From positions 186,001 through 250,000 of the forward strand of contig NZ_WWCK01000001.1 in the NCBI RefSeq assembly GCF_009857435.1: 64,000 nt of DNA. The letters are read 5' to 3'. The notes under the pieces are model-generated. The model made no database searches, was not told the origin of the DNA, and saw only the letters and a list, made by a program, of their open reading frames with translations. Origin of the DNA: Duganella rivi (GTDB lineage Bacteria; Pseudomonadota; Gammaproteobacteria; Burkholderiales; Burkholderiaceae_D). A program made the translations under genes and the position numbers. Below are positions 54,055 to 62,680 of this stretch, in pieces. Positions within the stretch are counted from its first letter, which is position 1; each line of letters opens with the position of its first letter.

Positions 54055-56239
54055 TGGTTAACGCTACCGCGTTTGCGGAAATGTCAGCAATCGTGCCATC
54101 GGGGAACGCCCGGATGTGCAGCATCGAACGACGGTTTACCGCTCCAGCCATGTGGTCCCAAATTTCCTGGTCGTCCACGATGGATGGGAGCAGAACAATG
54201 TCCTGCGCACTAAACGGGACGCCGTTTGAAGCATTACACATAGCATAGATCGTCGTCCCGACGGGGATCGAGTCAGGAACATCACCGGGAACCTGCGCTG
54301 TTGTGTGGGCCGGGATCGCCCCGCCCACAGTTTCCCAGTACACGCTGTCGAGCCATATCTCGGTGACGCCGGTGCGGGTGCCGTTGGAATTGTAGAGTTT
54401 GAATTTGTAGGCGACGTGGTGCCATTCTCCCAATTCAAAGTCAGGGAGCCTGTCGTTGGTGTTGCCGGATGTTACGCCCGCTGTACCGTTGAAGTAACGG
54501 CCATCGGAATAGAACGATTTATTATTAGCAACCAATCGGGCAAGAATGGCGAAGCCAGCCGAAGCCGCCGCGTTTCGGAAGTCCATCATGACCTCGGCGT
54601 TATTCAGCGTGCCGGTCAGCTTAAACCAGAACATCAATGCATAGCCGGTGCTGGACTGGTGCGCTGCCGTGCTGGTGAACCGAATGTTGATACCACCGCC
54701 GCGATTACCAAGGTTGCGCATTGCACAGGCGGGTCGCATCGCGTTTCGGCGCGACGCCATGGCGCCGCCGACGTTGCGCTGTGGCAGTTGGGCATAGTTG
54801 AAAGCCTTGGCAATAGCCATGATGTCTGCGGCACGGGAAGTCGCGGCCTGCGGGTCGATGGCCCATACGCTCTGGCCGGATGCAGCGGCGATGCTGGTCA
54901 ACTGGACGTTCCACATCAGTGACGTATGAGCATACGGCACGACCGCCTTGGCGAGACGCCACTTTTTCCGCGTGCTGTAGAACTGGGATGCGGTATCTGC
55001 ATCGTATTCGTTATCGATGCTCACTCCCCATTCGCCGATGATAAGCGGCTTGCGGTCTGCCCGAGCCATATCGGCGTACGCCTGCATCATCGGTTCCACG
55101 CCCTCGTAACCAAACGAGTTGTAGACAGCGATAGGGAGAGTACCAACCTCCAAGTTCTGCAACCCAGTGAAAGCGTAGTAGCCGTACATGTGCAGGCAGT
55201 ACGCATCGAGGCCAGCGAACAGTACTCGGTAGCGTGCTACGGACTGTTCAACGGTTTCCTTGGTGCGGTTGAGCACAATCACTGGCGCGGTAATGTTGGC
55301 CGTCACCATGATGCCTGGCTTGGCTGCGCGTGCGGCATCGGCAACCGATTTGAACCATGCGCCCAACTGCGCCGGGGTCGGGTCGGTGAGGCCCGCGTTA
55401 TCCGTGGTGTACTCGTTCCCGATCGACATCATGCCGATCGCAGGGTGATCGCGGTAGCGGGACACGAACCACGTCATTAACGATTGCGCATAGATGGCCG
55501 TCTTCGACGTGGTGCTGCCATATGCAACTGGCTTGGTTTCCCCGAAAAGACCAGGGATGGTGGCTTGGCCGAACAGAATACAGTGCATCCCAATCAAGCC
55601 GTAAGCAGCAAGCGCATCCATGTAGGTATCGCACGCAGCCTTGAAGGTCGGCCGCAGATTAGCGTCCGTTACAGTATCAGGCAAGGTCGCGGTATTATGG
55701 ATGAAACTTGTGTAGTCCGCGCCGCTAAAGCCAGTAAGGCCAACACGGACCAGTTTCCCTCCACAGTCCTTGATGTATTGCAGGTTGAACGCGCGCGACG
55801 AGTTGCCGCCAGCTAGGTTGTAGTATTGGTCCGACAGAATGGAATAATAGTTGAAACTGAATGGCGTGAGATTAAGTGCATTAATCTTTTCCAATGGACT
55901 CAAGGCTGCGGCTTGAACGCTGCCAAGCACCGCACTCCCCACCGTCGCATCGAGACTGCCAGCGGTGCAGTTAACGACAATCACATTAATGCCGGACAGT
56001 GGACCCATGACCACTTTCTGATCAGCAGCGATGGGCACAGTCTTCACTAGGCTACCGTCACTGCTATATTGCTGCGCGACACCTGTTGAGGCCGCAGCGG
56101 CCTTGATAGCAATGGAGTCTCCCTCCACCAAGAGAAACGTCTCCGGTGAGCCTGGGGCAATACCCGACCTGCTAGGCGACGATGATTGCTTGAGGCGGGC
56201 GATTTCCGCCATGGACAGGAATTCTGCGATGTCAATCAT
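54023..56239 (-). CDS. GH5-like glycoside hydrolase with LamG domain, phage-associated
   Basis: 738 residues from ATG 56239. After an N-terminal region (about 1-115) of unknown type, a TIM-barrel glycosidase of clan GH-A follows: acid/base E276 (SIGNEYTTD) and nucleophile E403 (LIIGEWGVS). The C-terminal part (about 510-735) is a LamG/concanavalin-like domain (ALMFWFKLTGTLNN, GEWHHVAYKFKLYN). It likely degrades host capsular or extracellular polysaccharide and may be carried on the virion. It lies between portal and capsid genes; the start overlaps the previous stop (ATGA). Confidence 0.8.
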   Translation of the reverse strand: MIDIAEFLSMAEIARLKQSSSPSRSGIAPGSPETFLLVEGDSIAIKAAAASTGVAQQYSSDGSLVKTVPIAADQKVVMGPLSGINVIVVNCTAGSLDATVGSAVLGSVQAAALSPLEKINALNLTPFSFNYYSILSDQYYNLAGGNSSRAFNLQYIKDCGGKLVRVGLTGFSGADYTSFIHNTATLPDTVTDANLRPTFKAACDTYMDALAAYGLIGMHCILFGQATIPGLFGETKPVAYGSTTSKTAIYAQSLMTWFVSRYRDHPAIGMMSIGNEYTTDNAGLTDPTPAQLGAWFKSVADAARAAKPGIMVTANITAPVIVLNRTKETVEQSVARYRVLFAGLDAYCLHMYGYYAFTGLQNLEVGTLPIAVYNSFGYEGVEPMMQAYADMARADRKPLIIGEWGVSIDNEYDADTASQFYSTRKKWRLAKAVVPYAHTSLMWNVQLTSIAAASGQSVWAIDPQAATSRAADIMAIAKAFNYAQLPQRNVGGAMASRRNAMRPACAMRNLGNRGGGINIRFTSTAAHQSSTGYALMFWFKLTGTLNNAEVMMDFRNAAASAGFAILARLVANNKSFYSDGRYFNGTAGVTSGNTNDRLPDFELGEWHHVAYKFKLYNSNGTRTGVTEIWLDSVYWETVGGAIPAHTTAQVPGDVPDSIPVGTTIYAMCNASNGVPFSAQDIVLLPSIVDDQEIWDHMAGAVNRRSMLHIRAFPDGTIADISANAVALTISGIGVAVER

Positions 56240-56490
56240 TGTTTCACCCAATCCGATACACCAGTGATCACGCCATTGTCGCGGCTGATGGTCTTAACGA
56301 AAGTACCTGCAGTCGTCGTCCAAGTATCAGTGACGATCAACCCACCGACTCGGCCGTAAACGTGCGAGCCGCCGGAAGTGGGGATGCCGCTAGCATCCAC
56401 AAGGGCTACCTGAGGGATCCGCAAGGTTGGGTCGTCGGGATGGGCGACGCCCGCGGCCGAGTTAGGAACGACTGGTACCGGTTTGCTCAT
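56236..56490 (-). CDS. Small phage protein next to portal, unrecognised
   Basis: 84 residues from ATG 56490 (other ATGs lie up to 24 bp upstream). Beta-rich (GGSHVYGRVGGLIVTDTWTTTAGTFVKTISRDNG). It overlaps the portal 3' end and is coupled to the glycosidase gene, so it may be an accessory or adaptor for it. Confidence 0.65.
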   Translation of the reverse strand: MSKPVPVVPNSAAGVAHPDDPTLRIPQVALVDASGIPTSGGSHVYGRVGGLIVTDTWTTTAGTFVKTISRDNGVITGVSDWVKQ

Positions 56491-58066
56491 TTTCTTTGTC
56501 CTCTTTGACATCATCGTTGCCGGAATCTTCAGGCGGTTCTTCCCGCGCCGGCGCGGCGGGCAACTTGCGCACGTTCGCGAAGTCGGCCGAGAACACCAAC
56601 TTCATCTCACCGACCTTGGTGCGGTACTGGTTGATCTGTTCAAGCACGTCGTGCGGGTTGGCACCGCGCTTGCGCATTACCTCCACCTCGCTCGCGAAGC
56701 CGGCCTGCACCAGCGCCGTCCACGCCAATGCTTCTTTCATTGGGTCGATCCAAGGCATGGCCTGGCCGACGTAAAGCGCATCGCTCGCCGTCGATGGGAC
56801 AACATCCTTGGGTATCCGCGCGGCACCAGACAGATGCGCGATCTGCACGATGTCTTCCCACACCGGCTGCACGAACTGGCCAACGAAGTCATCGGCTGCT
56901 ACGGCGTAGTGGACCCATTGCTCGACCAGTTCTTGGCGCTGCGCGGAATAGGTGCCGTTGTAGTCGCGCGAAATGCTGGAGTAGCTGGCGCCAATGCCGG
57001 CGGCCACCGCGCGCAGCTGACCGCTGCGGAACGTGATCAAGTTCGGGTTCGGGCGATTGGAGTCGATCATCCCGATGTCCTCACCGGGCTTGAGGTCCTT
57101 GATGACCATGCCCGGCGACATCGCGATATCAGTCGAGTTATTGTCAGCGGCAGCGTTGGCGGCGAAACGATCGACGTCGTAGTCCTCCGGCGCGCCGCGG
57201 CGTACATACGCAGTTAGGGACGCAGCCACTTTCGCGGCGATCCGTTCGCTTTCCTCGTACTCTTTGATGTCCTCCAGCCGAGTGATGACGCTGGCGAAGA
57301 TTGAGACACCGCGCATTTGGCCGATGCGGTCTATCGAAGCGACATGTAGCACGTTGGCCATGGGAATGCGCTTGAGGTCAGCGTTGCGCTTCAGGAAGCT
57401 GATACCGTTAGGGAATTCCTTGTAGCACCAGATGGCGGTCGCACGGCCCCAGGCATTGCGCTCGATACCCTGCTGAACCCGGTTCGCCTCGTCGTAGTGG
57501 TCGAACGGAACGAGGTCCGCTTCGAACAACTCCAAGGAGTATGGAAGTGTCGTTCCGTGGTCGAGAAGCGGGACCGCGCCGCGCAAGCGCTGGGCAAAAA
57601 ATTCACCATCGCGCAGCCACGAGGCACAGCCGAGGCGCTGCACCTTCGACCAGTGGTGCTTGTGCGTCACCTCGGGGCACTTGCACCAGTCGCGATAAAC
57701 CTCCTTCAGCGCGCGGGCATATTCCTCGTGGATGGTGCCGTCAGCGCGGCGAGGCTGCGGCTCGATGCCGATGCCGTTGGGGCCGACGATGTTGTTGACC
57801 ATGGTGCGTAACGCACCACGGAAAATGTCGTGGTTCTGTTCAAGATTCCGCGCCAAGTCGCGCAGCGCGACCGCGCCCTGCTGCACCTGCAGGTCGGGCG
57901 AGCGCTGGTCACGTTTTCCTTTGCGAAGTCGCGAGGGCTTCGCCGCGTCGTACTGGCTTAGGACGTACCGCGCGTGCATGCGGCGCAGGCCCGCGCGCGG
58001 GAACACCGCGGCAATCGCCCGGTCGAGCAGGTTCATTGGAATCGGCGCCAGCGTGCGACTCATCAT
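56462..58066 (-). CDS. Phage portal protein, lambda gpB family
   Basis: 534 residues from ATG 58066. NVNN-type portal features: LVPFDHYDEANRVQQGIERNAWGRATAIWCYKEFP, KRIPMANVLHVASIDRIGQMRGVSIFASVI, and the family-typical YSSISRDYNGTYSAQRQELVEQW. The dodecameric portal is the DNA gate of the head. The start overlaps the gpW gene stop. Confidence 0.93.
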   Translation of the reverse strand: MMSRTLAPIPMNLLDRAIAAVFPRAGLRRMHARYVLSQYDAAKPSRLRKGKRDQRSPDLQVQQGAVALRDLARNLEQNHDIFRGALRTMVNNIVGPNGIGIEPQPRRADGTIHEEYARALKEVYRDWCKCPEVTHKHHWSKVQRLGCASWLRDGEFFAQRLRGAVPLLDHGTTLPYSLELFEADLVPFDHYDEANRVQQGIERNAWGRATAIWCYKEFPNGISFLKRNADLKRIPMANVLHVASIDRIGQMRGVSIFASVITRLEDIKEYEESERIAAKVAASLTAYVRRGAPEDYDVDRFAANAAADNNSTDIAMSPGMVIKDLKPGEDIGMIDSNRPNPNLITFRSGQLRAVAAGIGASYSSISRDYNGTYSAQRQELVEQWVHYAVAADDFVGQFVQPVWEDIVQIAHLSGAARIPKDVVPSTASDALYVGQAMPWIDPMKEALAWTALVQAGFASEVEVMRKRGANPHDVLEQINQYRTKVGEMKLVFSADFANVRKLPAAPAREEPPEDSGNDDVKEDKENEQTGTSRS

Positions 58067-58296
58067 TCGCCCGCGAAGTTGGCCAGCGACACGCCCAGAC
58101 CACCAAACGTCGGCCGCCCGGCGGCGGCGCCTTGCGCGCTCAAGCTGCGTTGCTCCCATTCTTGGCGCCCCTTGCGGATCTCACCCAGATCCTCCATGCG
58201 CAGGATGCGATCACCGAAACGCGCCTCCTTACCTTCAAGGAGCGCGCTTTCGGCGGCCAAGTACTTGGCGATCATTTCGGCTGGAGTTGGGGACAT
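58063..58296 (-). CDS. Head-tail joining protein, gpW-like
   Basis: 77 residues (EMIAKYLAAESALLEGKEARFGDRILRMEDLGEIRKGRQEWE), a clear gpW-type helix-strand-helix pattern: size, charge and place between terminase and portal agree with lambda W. Confidence 0.88.
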   Translation of the reverse strand: MSPTPAEMIAKYLAAESALLEGKEARFGDRILRMEDLGEIRKGRQEWEQRSLSAQGAAAGRPTFGGLGVSLANFAGE

Positions 58297-58349
58297 AGTG
58301 CGGTTCCTGTGGCTTGACGCCTGAAGGTACCGCCTGCGCAGTCTCTTTT

Positions 58350-58676
58350 CTATGGAAACTGGAGACTCGACGCGGGGCCAGCTTCGTCGGGCAGGCGCTC
58401 CGCCGCGCGCAGGTCTTTGTAGAATTGGCCGCGGCTGATGCCAAACTCGGCCTGCAACTCGCGCCTGTTTGTCATGTTGTATCGCGCCTTGATCGCACGG
58501 CGGCGCTCCACCACGTTCACCGAGACCTTCTTGACGTAGACTGCTTGACCGCCCCAGTCGAGCCTCATTTTCCGCTCCAATTTCTGGAGTATGTCATCGC
58601 ACAATGCCAGTTCTGGCACGGCCCGCAGCTCCTGCAACAGGGCCGAGACGATGTCGTAAGTTTGATCGTCGTTCAA
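58350..58676 (-). CDS. Mor-type transcription activator-like protein
   Basis: 108 residues. The C-terminal half shows the Mor/C HTH of phage Mu (RRRAIKARYNMTNRRELQAEFGISRGQFYKDLRAAE) after a helical dimerisation part containing LDWGGQAVYVKK. Mor activates middle promoters in Mu. It lies between terminase large subunit and gpW, with TTG start overlapping the terminase stop (TTGA). It may serve as a late-gene activator. Confidence 0.8.
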   Translation of the reverse strand: MNDDQTYDIVSALLQELRAVPELALCDDILQKLERKMRLDWGGQAVYVKKVSVNVVERRRAIKARYNMTNRRELQAEFGISRGQFYKDLRAAERLPDEAGPASSLQFP

Positions 58677-60742
58677 CTGAATCCCCTATCTGCCCATTCT
58701 TCAGAGGCAAAACTGCTACGAGCACGATGCACATTCGAAGGCTGCGCCGGTGGGGCTTCCGCTTTCGGTGGCGATGCGACCGCCACTGGCGCCGGCACTA
58801 CCGGCGCAGCTGCTGGATTGGCGAACAGATCGGCCATCGCTGGCTGCACCTTCGCTTCAAGGTCATCCCAGAACTTGGCCGGCTTCTTTGTCAGGTCCAG
58901 ATGCGTCTCCAGCCAGATCATGTAGGTGGCGCAGTCCCAAGCCTCCACGCGCTTGCGCAGCGGCGTCCAGCGCGATTCGCGCCCGTTCGCCGTGGCGCGC
59001 TCCACGCGCGCCTCCCCCGCCATTTGCTTGAAGTACTCATCAGTGGCGTCCTTTGAGAAATGCATGTAACCGGGGCCCGGACGCTCGATGCTCATGCGGC
59101 CAAATAGCAGATCCTTGGCCAAATTGGTGCCCACCTGCCACAACTTGAGTCCGCGCTTGAGTTTCTTCCCTCGCCAGTCGAGATCCACCAGCGAAACGCC
59201 ATCTTTGATGTGTTTTTCACGCCCGGAGCGGCCACGGATTGCGAACGTCTTTCTTGAGGTGTGCGCGTGGACAAAGTTGTACACCGCTTGCGTGTGGTGG
59301 CCTTGGGTGTCGATGCAGTTCGCATGGATCTTCAGCTTCGTGCCGGCCGCGTGCTCAAACTCGGTTTCGAATAAGTACTCTTCGACGTCGAGCCATACCT
59401 GATCCTCTGCCGGGTTGCCGTAGAAGATTTTGTGCTCGACGAGCCAAGTCTCGCAGCCACGACCATACGCTCGAACGGTGTACTCAATCCGATTGTCCTG
59501 CGTATCGCCAGACGCCAGAAGCAGCAGGCCGCCGCGCGGCACCGTGCCGAAAATATGCGGCTCGGCTTGATCTTTCAGTTGGTCAGCATCCGTCTTTTCC
59601 ATCTCCAATGCCCACGGCAGGCCGAGCGTTGTGTTGTGGAAGGTCTTGAGCTTGGTGACGTCACCGGACAATGCCTTTTCGTGCGCCTCAAGGAACTCAT
59701 CCACCAAGTCCGCCCATGTGGCAGCTGGACTGTATGCCGTCCAGACGTGGAAGGCGATATGCTGCGGCGGCGCGATCTCGGCACCGGCGGCATTGCGGAA
59801 GACGCCAGAGGCATCGATCATCATTGTGCCATCAGAGTTTTGCCACCGGCCTTCTTCCGCCACCGCGAGGTATTCCGCTTGCGTAATCAGCAGCCCGCAT
59901 TCCGCATTCGGGCAAAGATGGCGAACCGAGGAGGAGTCACCGGTCACCCATTTGAAGCCCGTGGAATCGTCCTTCTTGCCCCACGATAGCGCATGGTATT
60001 GGCCACACCCTGGGCAGGGAATCGCATACTTGAACCGCTCATCGGCTGCGTCATGGCGCTCTTGTATCAGCGAGAAGCCCGACAGCTTCGGTGTCGAGCC
60101 GGTCACCATCTTCGGGAATGTTGCGCCTTCGACCCGCTTTGCCGCGAGCTTATCCGGCGCCCCTTCCTTTTCGATGTCGCGCAGGAATGCATCGAGCTCG
60201 TCCAGGAATGCCACATCGACCGAGATCCGGCGGTAAGCCCGCGCTGCCGTGCCGCCTCGCGTATGAAGCAGGCAACCGAGAAACTTCTTCTGCGCCAGCG
60301 TATTGTCCTTGTGGCGTGCCAGATGCGCCGGCATGGCCCGGGCCATGACCTTCACATCGCGCAGCATGGTGTCGAGCTCCGTCTTGACGAACTCGTCGTT
60401 GTCGCCATCGGTCGGCTGCCACAGCACCTGGTTCCGGCGCTTGTGCTCAGCGAAGTAGCCAATCGCCGCCAGCAGGATCTTGGTATAGCCGACACGTGCC
60501 GACTTCATGAAGTCGATGAAACGGATGTCATCATTACTGATGCACGCCATGATCGCACGCTGGAATGGCCACGGCCGCCACTCCTGTTCGACGTAGGAGG
60601 ATTCCTTGGAGAGGTAGAAGTGCTCACGTGCCCACTCCTCCAGCGTCATCGGTTCGGGTACGCCGAACGAACCGACTCCGCGCGACCAGATAGCGCCCAG
60701 CTCTGGCGAATGCCAGTTGAGGACTTCGTACATATCGCTCAA
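58673..60742 (-). CDS. Terminase large subunit, GpA family
   Basis: 689 residues. The ATPase has a divergent Walker A SARVGYTK (81-88) and Walker B VAFLDELDAF near 175; the nuclease domain holds DTQDNRIEY (VASGDTQDN in lambda form) and a C-terminal GYMHFSKDATDEYFKQM. It packages DNA into the prohead. TTG at 60742 is chosen for its spacing to GGAGG (an ATG at 60733 is an alternative); it overlaps the small-subunit stop. Confidence 0.94.
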   Translation of the reverse strand: MSDMYEVLNWHSPELGAIWSRGVGSFGVPEPMTLEEWAREHFYLSKESSYVEQEWRPWPFQRAIMACISNDDIRFIDFMKSARVGYTKILLAAIGYFAEHKRRNQVLWQPTDGDNDEFVKTELDTMLRDVKVMARAMPAHLARHKDNTLAQKKFLGCLLHTRGGTAARAYRRISVDVAFLDELDAFLRDIEKEGAPDKLAAKRVEGATFPKMVTGSTPKLSGFSLIQERHDAADERFKYAIPCPGCGQYHALSWGKKDDSTGFKWVTGDSSSVRHLCPNAECGLLITQAEYLAVAEEGRWQNSDGTMMIDASGVFRNAAGAEIAPPQHIAFHVWTAYSPAATWADLVDEFLEAHEKALSGDVTKLKTFHNTTLGLPWALEMEKTDADQLKDQAEPHIFGTVPRGGLLLLASGDTQDNRIEYTVRAYGRGCETWLVEHKIFYGNPAEDQVWLDVEEYLFETEFEHAAGTKLKIHANCIDTQGHHTQAVYNFVHAHTSRKTFAIRGRSGREKHIKDGVSLVDLDWRGKKLKRGLKLWQVGTNLAKDLLFGRMSIERPGPGYMHFSKDATDEYFKQMAGEARVERATANGRESRWTPLRKRVEAWDCATYMIWLETHLDLTKKPAKFWDDLEAKVQPAMADLFANPAAAPVVPAPVAVASPPKAEAPPAQPSNVHRARSSFASEEWADRGFS

Positions 60743-61263
60743 ATCTCACCCTCCTCGTCAGGCTCATCATCGACAGTCACGTCAGGGTCGTCGTCGCGTA
60801 TATCCGCGAGCGACATGCTGGCGGCGATATTGCGCACGCGCGCGATCTCGGCGCCGATAGCATTGATCTCTTCCGCCGGTAGCCCGGGCACGCGGCGGCG
60901 CACCGCACCGGGGATTGCGTCGAAAATGCCAGCGATGCGGGCGCCAGCCTTTGCCAGAATCTCCTCGATCAGAACGGCCGGCATCAGCTGCTTCTGCGTG
61001 ACGGCGTTCTGCAACGCCACACGGATGCGCTGCTCGCGCGCAAGGCCTGCCCGCTCTGTCGCCAGATCGAGATCGCCATTCGCCGCACGGCCGGCGGCCT
61101 GCTCACGCAAGTGCGAACAATAAGCCTGCAGCAGCTGGATGCCCGGCACGCTCGTATCCAGCACGCCGCGCCCCACCAAGTTGCCGACCGCCTGTTGGCT
61201 GATGCCGACCAGCGAACCGAATTGGGCTTGGGTCATTGGCTGGTTCAGTTCAAATTCTGACAA
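60739..61263 (-). CDS. Terminase small subunit, Nu1-like
   Basis: 174 residues. An N-terminal winged HTH (MTQAQFGSLVGISQQAVGNLVGRGVL) binds cos or pac DNA; the middle is helical, and the C-terminus is acidic (DDDPDVTVDDEPDEEGE), contacting the large subunit. TTG start. Confidence 0.88.
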   Translation of the reverse strand: MSEFELNQPMTQAQFGSLVGISQQAVGNLVGRGVLDTSVPGIQLLQAYCSHLREQAAGRAANGDLDLATERAGLAREQRIRVALQNAVTQKQLMPAVLIEEILAKAGARIAGIFDAIPGAVRRRVPGLPAEEINAIGAEIARVRNIAASMSLADIRDDDPDVTVDDEPDEEGEI

Positions 61264-61364
61264 TACAACCCCCTTAGAATTGGCCCATGACTAGCGCGGA
61301 GTCAGGGTTCGAACTACCCCTGACAGCCGCAGCTCGGGAGTACCTTTGGAAATTTTGCTTTTCA

Positions 61365-61643
61365 TCAATCATTCACCAATGCAATATATTCCCGAGCACA
61401 ATGTTTCTTTCGACGCATCGTTTTTGCGCCGCGACGTGGCCGCCGCCCCGCCCCGCTCAGCATCTTCGCCTCAACGGCAGCACGCGCCTGCAGCACTAGA
61501 ACGGCGCTGCCGTACTGCTTGGTGACGACGCCCTGACCGATCACATTGACGATGGCGTCGCGCGTGGCGGCCATGGCGACGTCGACGCGCCGCAGGGTCT
61601 CCCTCGCAGCGCATACGAGTTTTAACTTGTCCTTGCGCTTCAT
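61365..61643 (-). CDS. Small basic phage protein, unrecognised
   Basis: 92 residues, Arg/Lys-rich (SGAGRRPRRGAKTMRRKKH). No family seen. It is coupled by ATGA to the gene before it and followed by a 100-bp gap containing a GTCAGGG/CCCCTGAC hairpin (61300-61325). It may bind nucleic acid. Confidence 0.6.
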   Translation of the reverse strand: MKRKDKLKLVCAARETLRRVDVAMAATRDAIVNVIGQGVVTKQYGSAVLVLQARAAVEAKMLSGAGRRPRRGAKTMRRKKHCAREYIALVND

Positions 61644-62392
61644 CGCGCCGTCCTTTCTGCCTCGATAAAGGCCTTGGCAAACTCGGTAGGGAATTCGTTG
61701 GCAGCTGTCTGCTCGGCCACGTACTTGAAGTCGAAGCGCTCTTGGTAAACCGCCGACCGCACGAACAACAACACCGGGCGGATGGCCGTGCCGCGCGCGA
61801 AGCTGGTGCGCTGGTAGACGCCCAGCGGCAAGCGGTCACCGGGATGGCCGATGAAGTAGGACATGCCCTGCTGCCGCTTCGATCCGCGCGCCAGGCGGGC
61901 GCGGCCCTTGTCGGTCATGTTGGCCTTGTAGCCCATCTCCGGGAAGGCGCTGAAGAAGGCGAGGATCTGGACGATCTGGCCGCTGCTCATGTTGCCGTAG
62001 GCATCCATGCGTGCGCCGCTGGCCGGCACAGCACGGTAGCCGGTGGGCATGGCGCCAACGGCTTGCAGCGCGCGCTCAAATCGCTTCTGCACCCGTTGGC
62101 CGCCATCGATCTGTGCACGCAGGAACTTCGCAGCCGGCACCGCCTTGGTGGCCTCGTCCTTCAGCATCACGGTTGCTTCGAGGTGCGCCGCCGTGGCCGG
62201 CTTCACGTACACGCTCGATAGCGTGTACGGCGTCGGGTTGCGGAACACGTCCCGCATTTCCTTGACCTCGGCGGCGGCTGCCTTCTGCGCCGTCTTGGTA
62301 AGCGCCACACGAGCAGCAAAATTCACCTGCTTCTGGCCCGCCGTGCTGATTGCAGCCAACGCACTGATCGCACCTCGAACATCAACGACCAT
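61640..62392 (-). CDS. Phage protein, possibly minor tail GPZ-like
   Basis: 250 residues. The N-terminus MVVDVRGAISALAAISTAGQ and FAARVALTKTAQKAAAAEVKEMRD is similar in pattern to lambda gpZ-type tail proteins. The ribosome binding site AAAGGAGGGTGTT is strong. It is the first gene of the leftward late block, which is an unusual place for a tail protein, so the name is tentative. Confidence 0.5.
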   Translation of the reverse strand: MVVDVRGAISALAAISTAGQKQVNFAARVALTKTAQKAAAAEVKEMRDVFRNPTPYTLSSVYVKPATAAHLEATVMLKDEATKAVPAAKFLRAQIDGGQRVQKRFERALQAVGAMPTGYRAVPASGARMDAYGNMSSGQIVQILAFFSAFPEMGYKANMTDKGRARLARGSKRQQGMSYFIGHPGDRLPLGVYQRTSFARGTAIRPVLLFVRSAVYQERFDFKYVAEQTAANEFPTEFAKAFIEAERTAR

Positions 62393-62680
62393 AACACCCT
62401 CCTTTGCTGACGATTACAAGCGCAAAGGGCAACCCTGTAATAGATGAACCCTTATATTTACTGGTGCTTAACATGGTTAACAGGGTTAACATGGTTTGAT
62501 CCACGCGCACGAGATTAGATAAATAGTGAGAACGGAAAGCCTCAATGCTGTAAAACTTCATGCGTGTGCGCGTTGTCCATGCAAACCCTGTTAACCCTGT
62601 ATAGCCCGCATGGATACTAGGCTTCAGTCGATCACGCTTAGCGGCGGAAGCGTTAAACCTTGTTATATTCAGCGCGTGCA
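62393..62680. promoter_or_regulatory. Control region before the late operon with ACAGGGTT repeats
   Basis: No gene in 288 bp. The 8-base motif AACCCTGT (or its complement) is found at 62431-62438, 62480-62487 (complement), 62584-62591 and 62593-62600, several joined to TTAAC. The region is AT-rich around 62440-62530. It could be an operator set or late promoter; a minus-strand TATAAG lies near 62455. Confidence 0.5.
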
